Source: Psychrobacter cibarius
GTDB taxonomy: Bacteria; Pseudomonadota; Gammaproteobacteria; Pseudomonadales; Moraxellaceae
Assembly: GCF_016107535.1 (NCBI RefSeq)
Contig: NZ_JABASQ010000001.1
Coordinates: 62,001-126,000 of the forward strand
Length of the DNA: 64,000 nucleotides
Reading direction: 5' to 3'
Shown here: positions 63,460 through 64,000 of the stretch, one piece after another
Numbering within the stretch: the stretch's first letter is position 1
How the letters are laid out: the number at the start of each line of letters is the position of its first letter
Notes under the pieces: generated by a model
Seen by the model: the letters and a program-made list of their open reading frames with translations, nothing else
Databases searched by the model: none
What the model was told of the DNA's origin: nothing
Position numbers and translations under genes: made by a program

Positions 63460-64000
63460 ATGAACCATCTTGCCCCTACCCTAGGTAATGCGCAATTGTA
63501 TTCGCCTGCCGCTGCACCCGTTATTTTTGATGGTGACTCATCATCGAACGTTGCGACAAAAGCTGCTAGCACGTCGACGTATTTTCCGGTCACGCTCTCT
63601 CAACCATTAACCGATGGTTTCGCACGACGTCTCACCTATTTGCGTCTATCGATTACTGATTTCTGTAATTTTCGCTGTGAATATTGCCTGCCAGATGGCT
63701 ATCAAGGCAAACCACCACAAAACGAGCTCAGTGTCAGCGAAATTGCCACGTTAATCCGCGGCTTTGCCCAAGTTGGCACTAAAAAAGTCAGAATTACTGG
63801 CGGTGAACCCTCTATACGCCGTGATGTGGTAGAGATTATTAAAACCATCAAAAACACCAAAGGCATTGAAACGGTTGCCATGACCAGTAATGGTTATAAA
63901 CTTGGTAAGCACTTAGCCAGCTGGCAAGCGGCTGGACTGAATCAGCTTAATATCAGTATGGACAGCTTTGATGCCGCAACCTTCCATAAAATGACTGGCT
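63460..64000 (+). CDS. moaA: GTP 3',8-cyclase MoaA (partial, cut by window end)
   Basis: Radical SAM enzyme that begins molybdenum cofactor synthesis from GTP. The visible 180 residues contain an unusual 48-residue Ala/Ser-rich N-terminal extension, then DGFARRLTYLRLSITDFCNF and the cluster motif CNFRCEYC near residue 68, and the SAM-site GGEPSIRRD. The 3' part including the C-terminal cluster cysteines lies outside the window. Confidence 0.95.
   Translation, partial: MNHLAPTLGNAQLYSPAAAPVIFDGDSSSNVATKAASTSTYFPVTLSQPLTDGFARRLTYLRLSITDFCNFRCEYCLPDGYQGKPPQNELSVSEIATLIRGFAQVGTKKVRITGGEPSIRRDVVEIIKTIKNTKGIETVAMTSNGYKLGKHLASWQAAGLNQLNISMDSFDAATFHKMTG

Overview
The window looks like chromosomal DNA of a Psychrobacter-like member of the Moraxellaceae (Gammaproteobacteria). 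This is inferred from protein style and gene neighbourhoods (HtrB/LpxL next to TrpS-ScpA-ScpB, an AdeIJK-type efflux operon, a narK-narXL-narK-narGHJI block followed by a PpiC protein and Moco genes), moderate A+T content and frequent small insertion elements. No database search was possible.

Layout. 0-7.7 kb is housekeeping: lipid A acyltransferase, trpS, scpA-scpB, lolA, rpmA-rplU and ispB. 8.3-14.8 kb is a three-gene RND multidrug efflux operon. 14.9-17.4 kb holds a small non-autonomous element, hemB and a glutathionyl-hydroquinone reductase-like gene. A tRNA-Val (17665-17741) marks the edge of an accessory island. Next to it are broken remnants of a mobile element (HTH regulator, excisionase-like protein, integrase), then a complete type I-C CRISPR-Cas locus (cas3, small membrane ORF, cas5c, cas8c with internal cas11c start, cas7c, small ORF plus solitary repeat-like RNA unit, cas4, cas1, cas2) and an array of 20 identical repeats (28568-29852). 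A second decayed copy of the HTH/excisionase remnant follows the array. 30.4-32.9 kb is rluF and an IS3-family (IS150-group) insertion sitting in the loop of what was rluF's terminator. 33-41.5 kb contains lipoproteins, a basic secreted peptide and a copper-linked group (DUF2946-like protein, OprC-like TonB receptor, TauE/SafE-like membrane protein with a Met/His repeat tail), plus a damaged response regulator. 41.7-46.6 kb: oleate hydratase, a LysR/old-yellow-enzyme divergent pair and a DUF1971 protein. 46.9-64 kb is a full nitrate respiration region: two NarK transporters, NarXL two-component system, NarGHJI reductase, a PpiC-type isomerase, MoeA and the start of MoaA. The window end cuts MoaA.

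How the parts work together. The nitrate block encodes sensing (NarX/NarL), transport, reduction at the inner membrane, assembly (NarJ, PpiC) and molybdenum cofactor synthesis. A near-identical 18-bp palindrome precedes both narG and moaA and is a candidate shared regulatory site. The CRISPR-Cas locus has all genes expected for type I-C interference and adaptation. Two features are not part of a textbook I-C locus: a two-helix membrane protein overlapping cas5c, and, between cas7c and cas4, a 41-residue membrane-peptide ORF followed by one repeat-like sequence of a different stem type, a pseudo-spacer and a strong hairpin. This last arrangement resembles the CreTA/CreR type of cas-regulating or cas-guarding RNA and is the best candidate for an undescribed system here.
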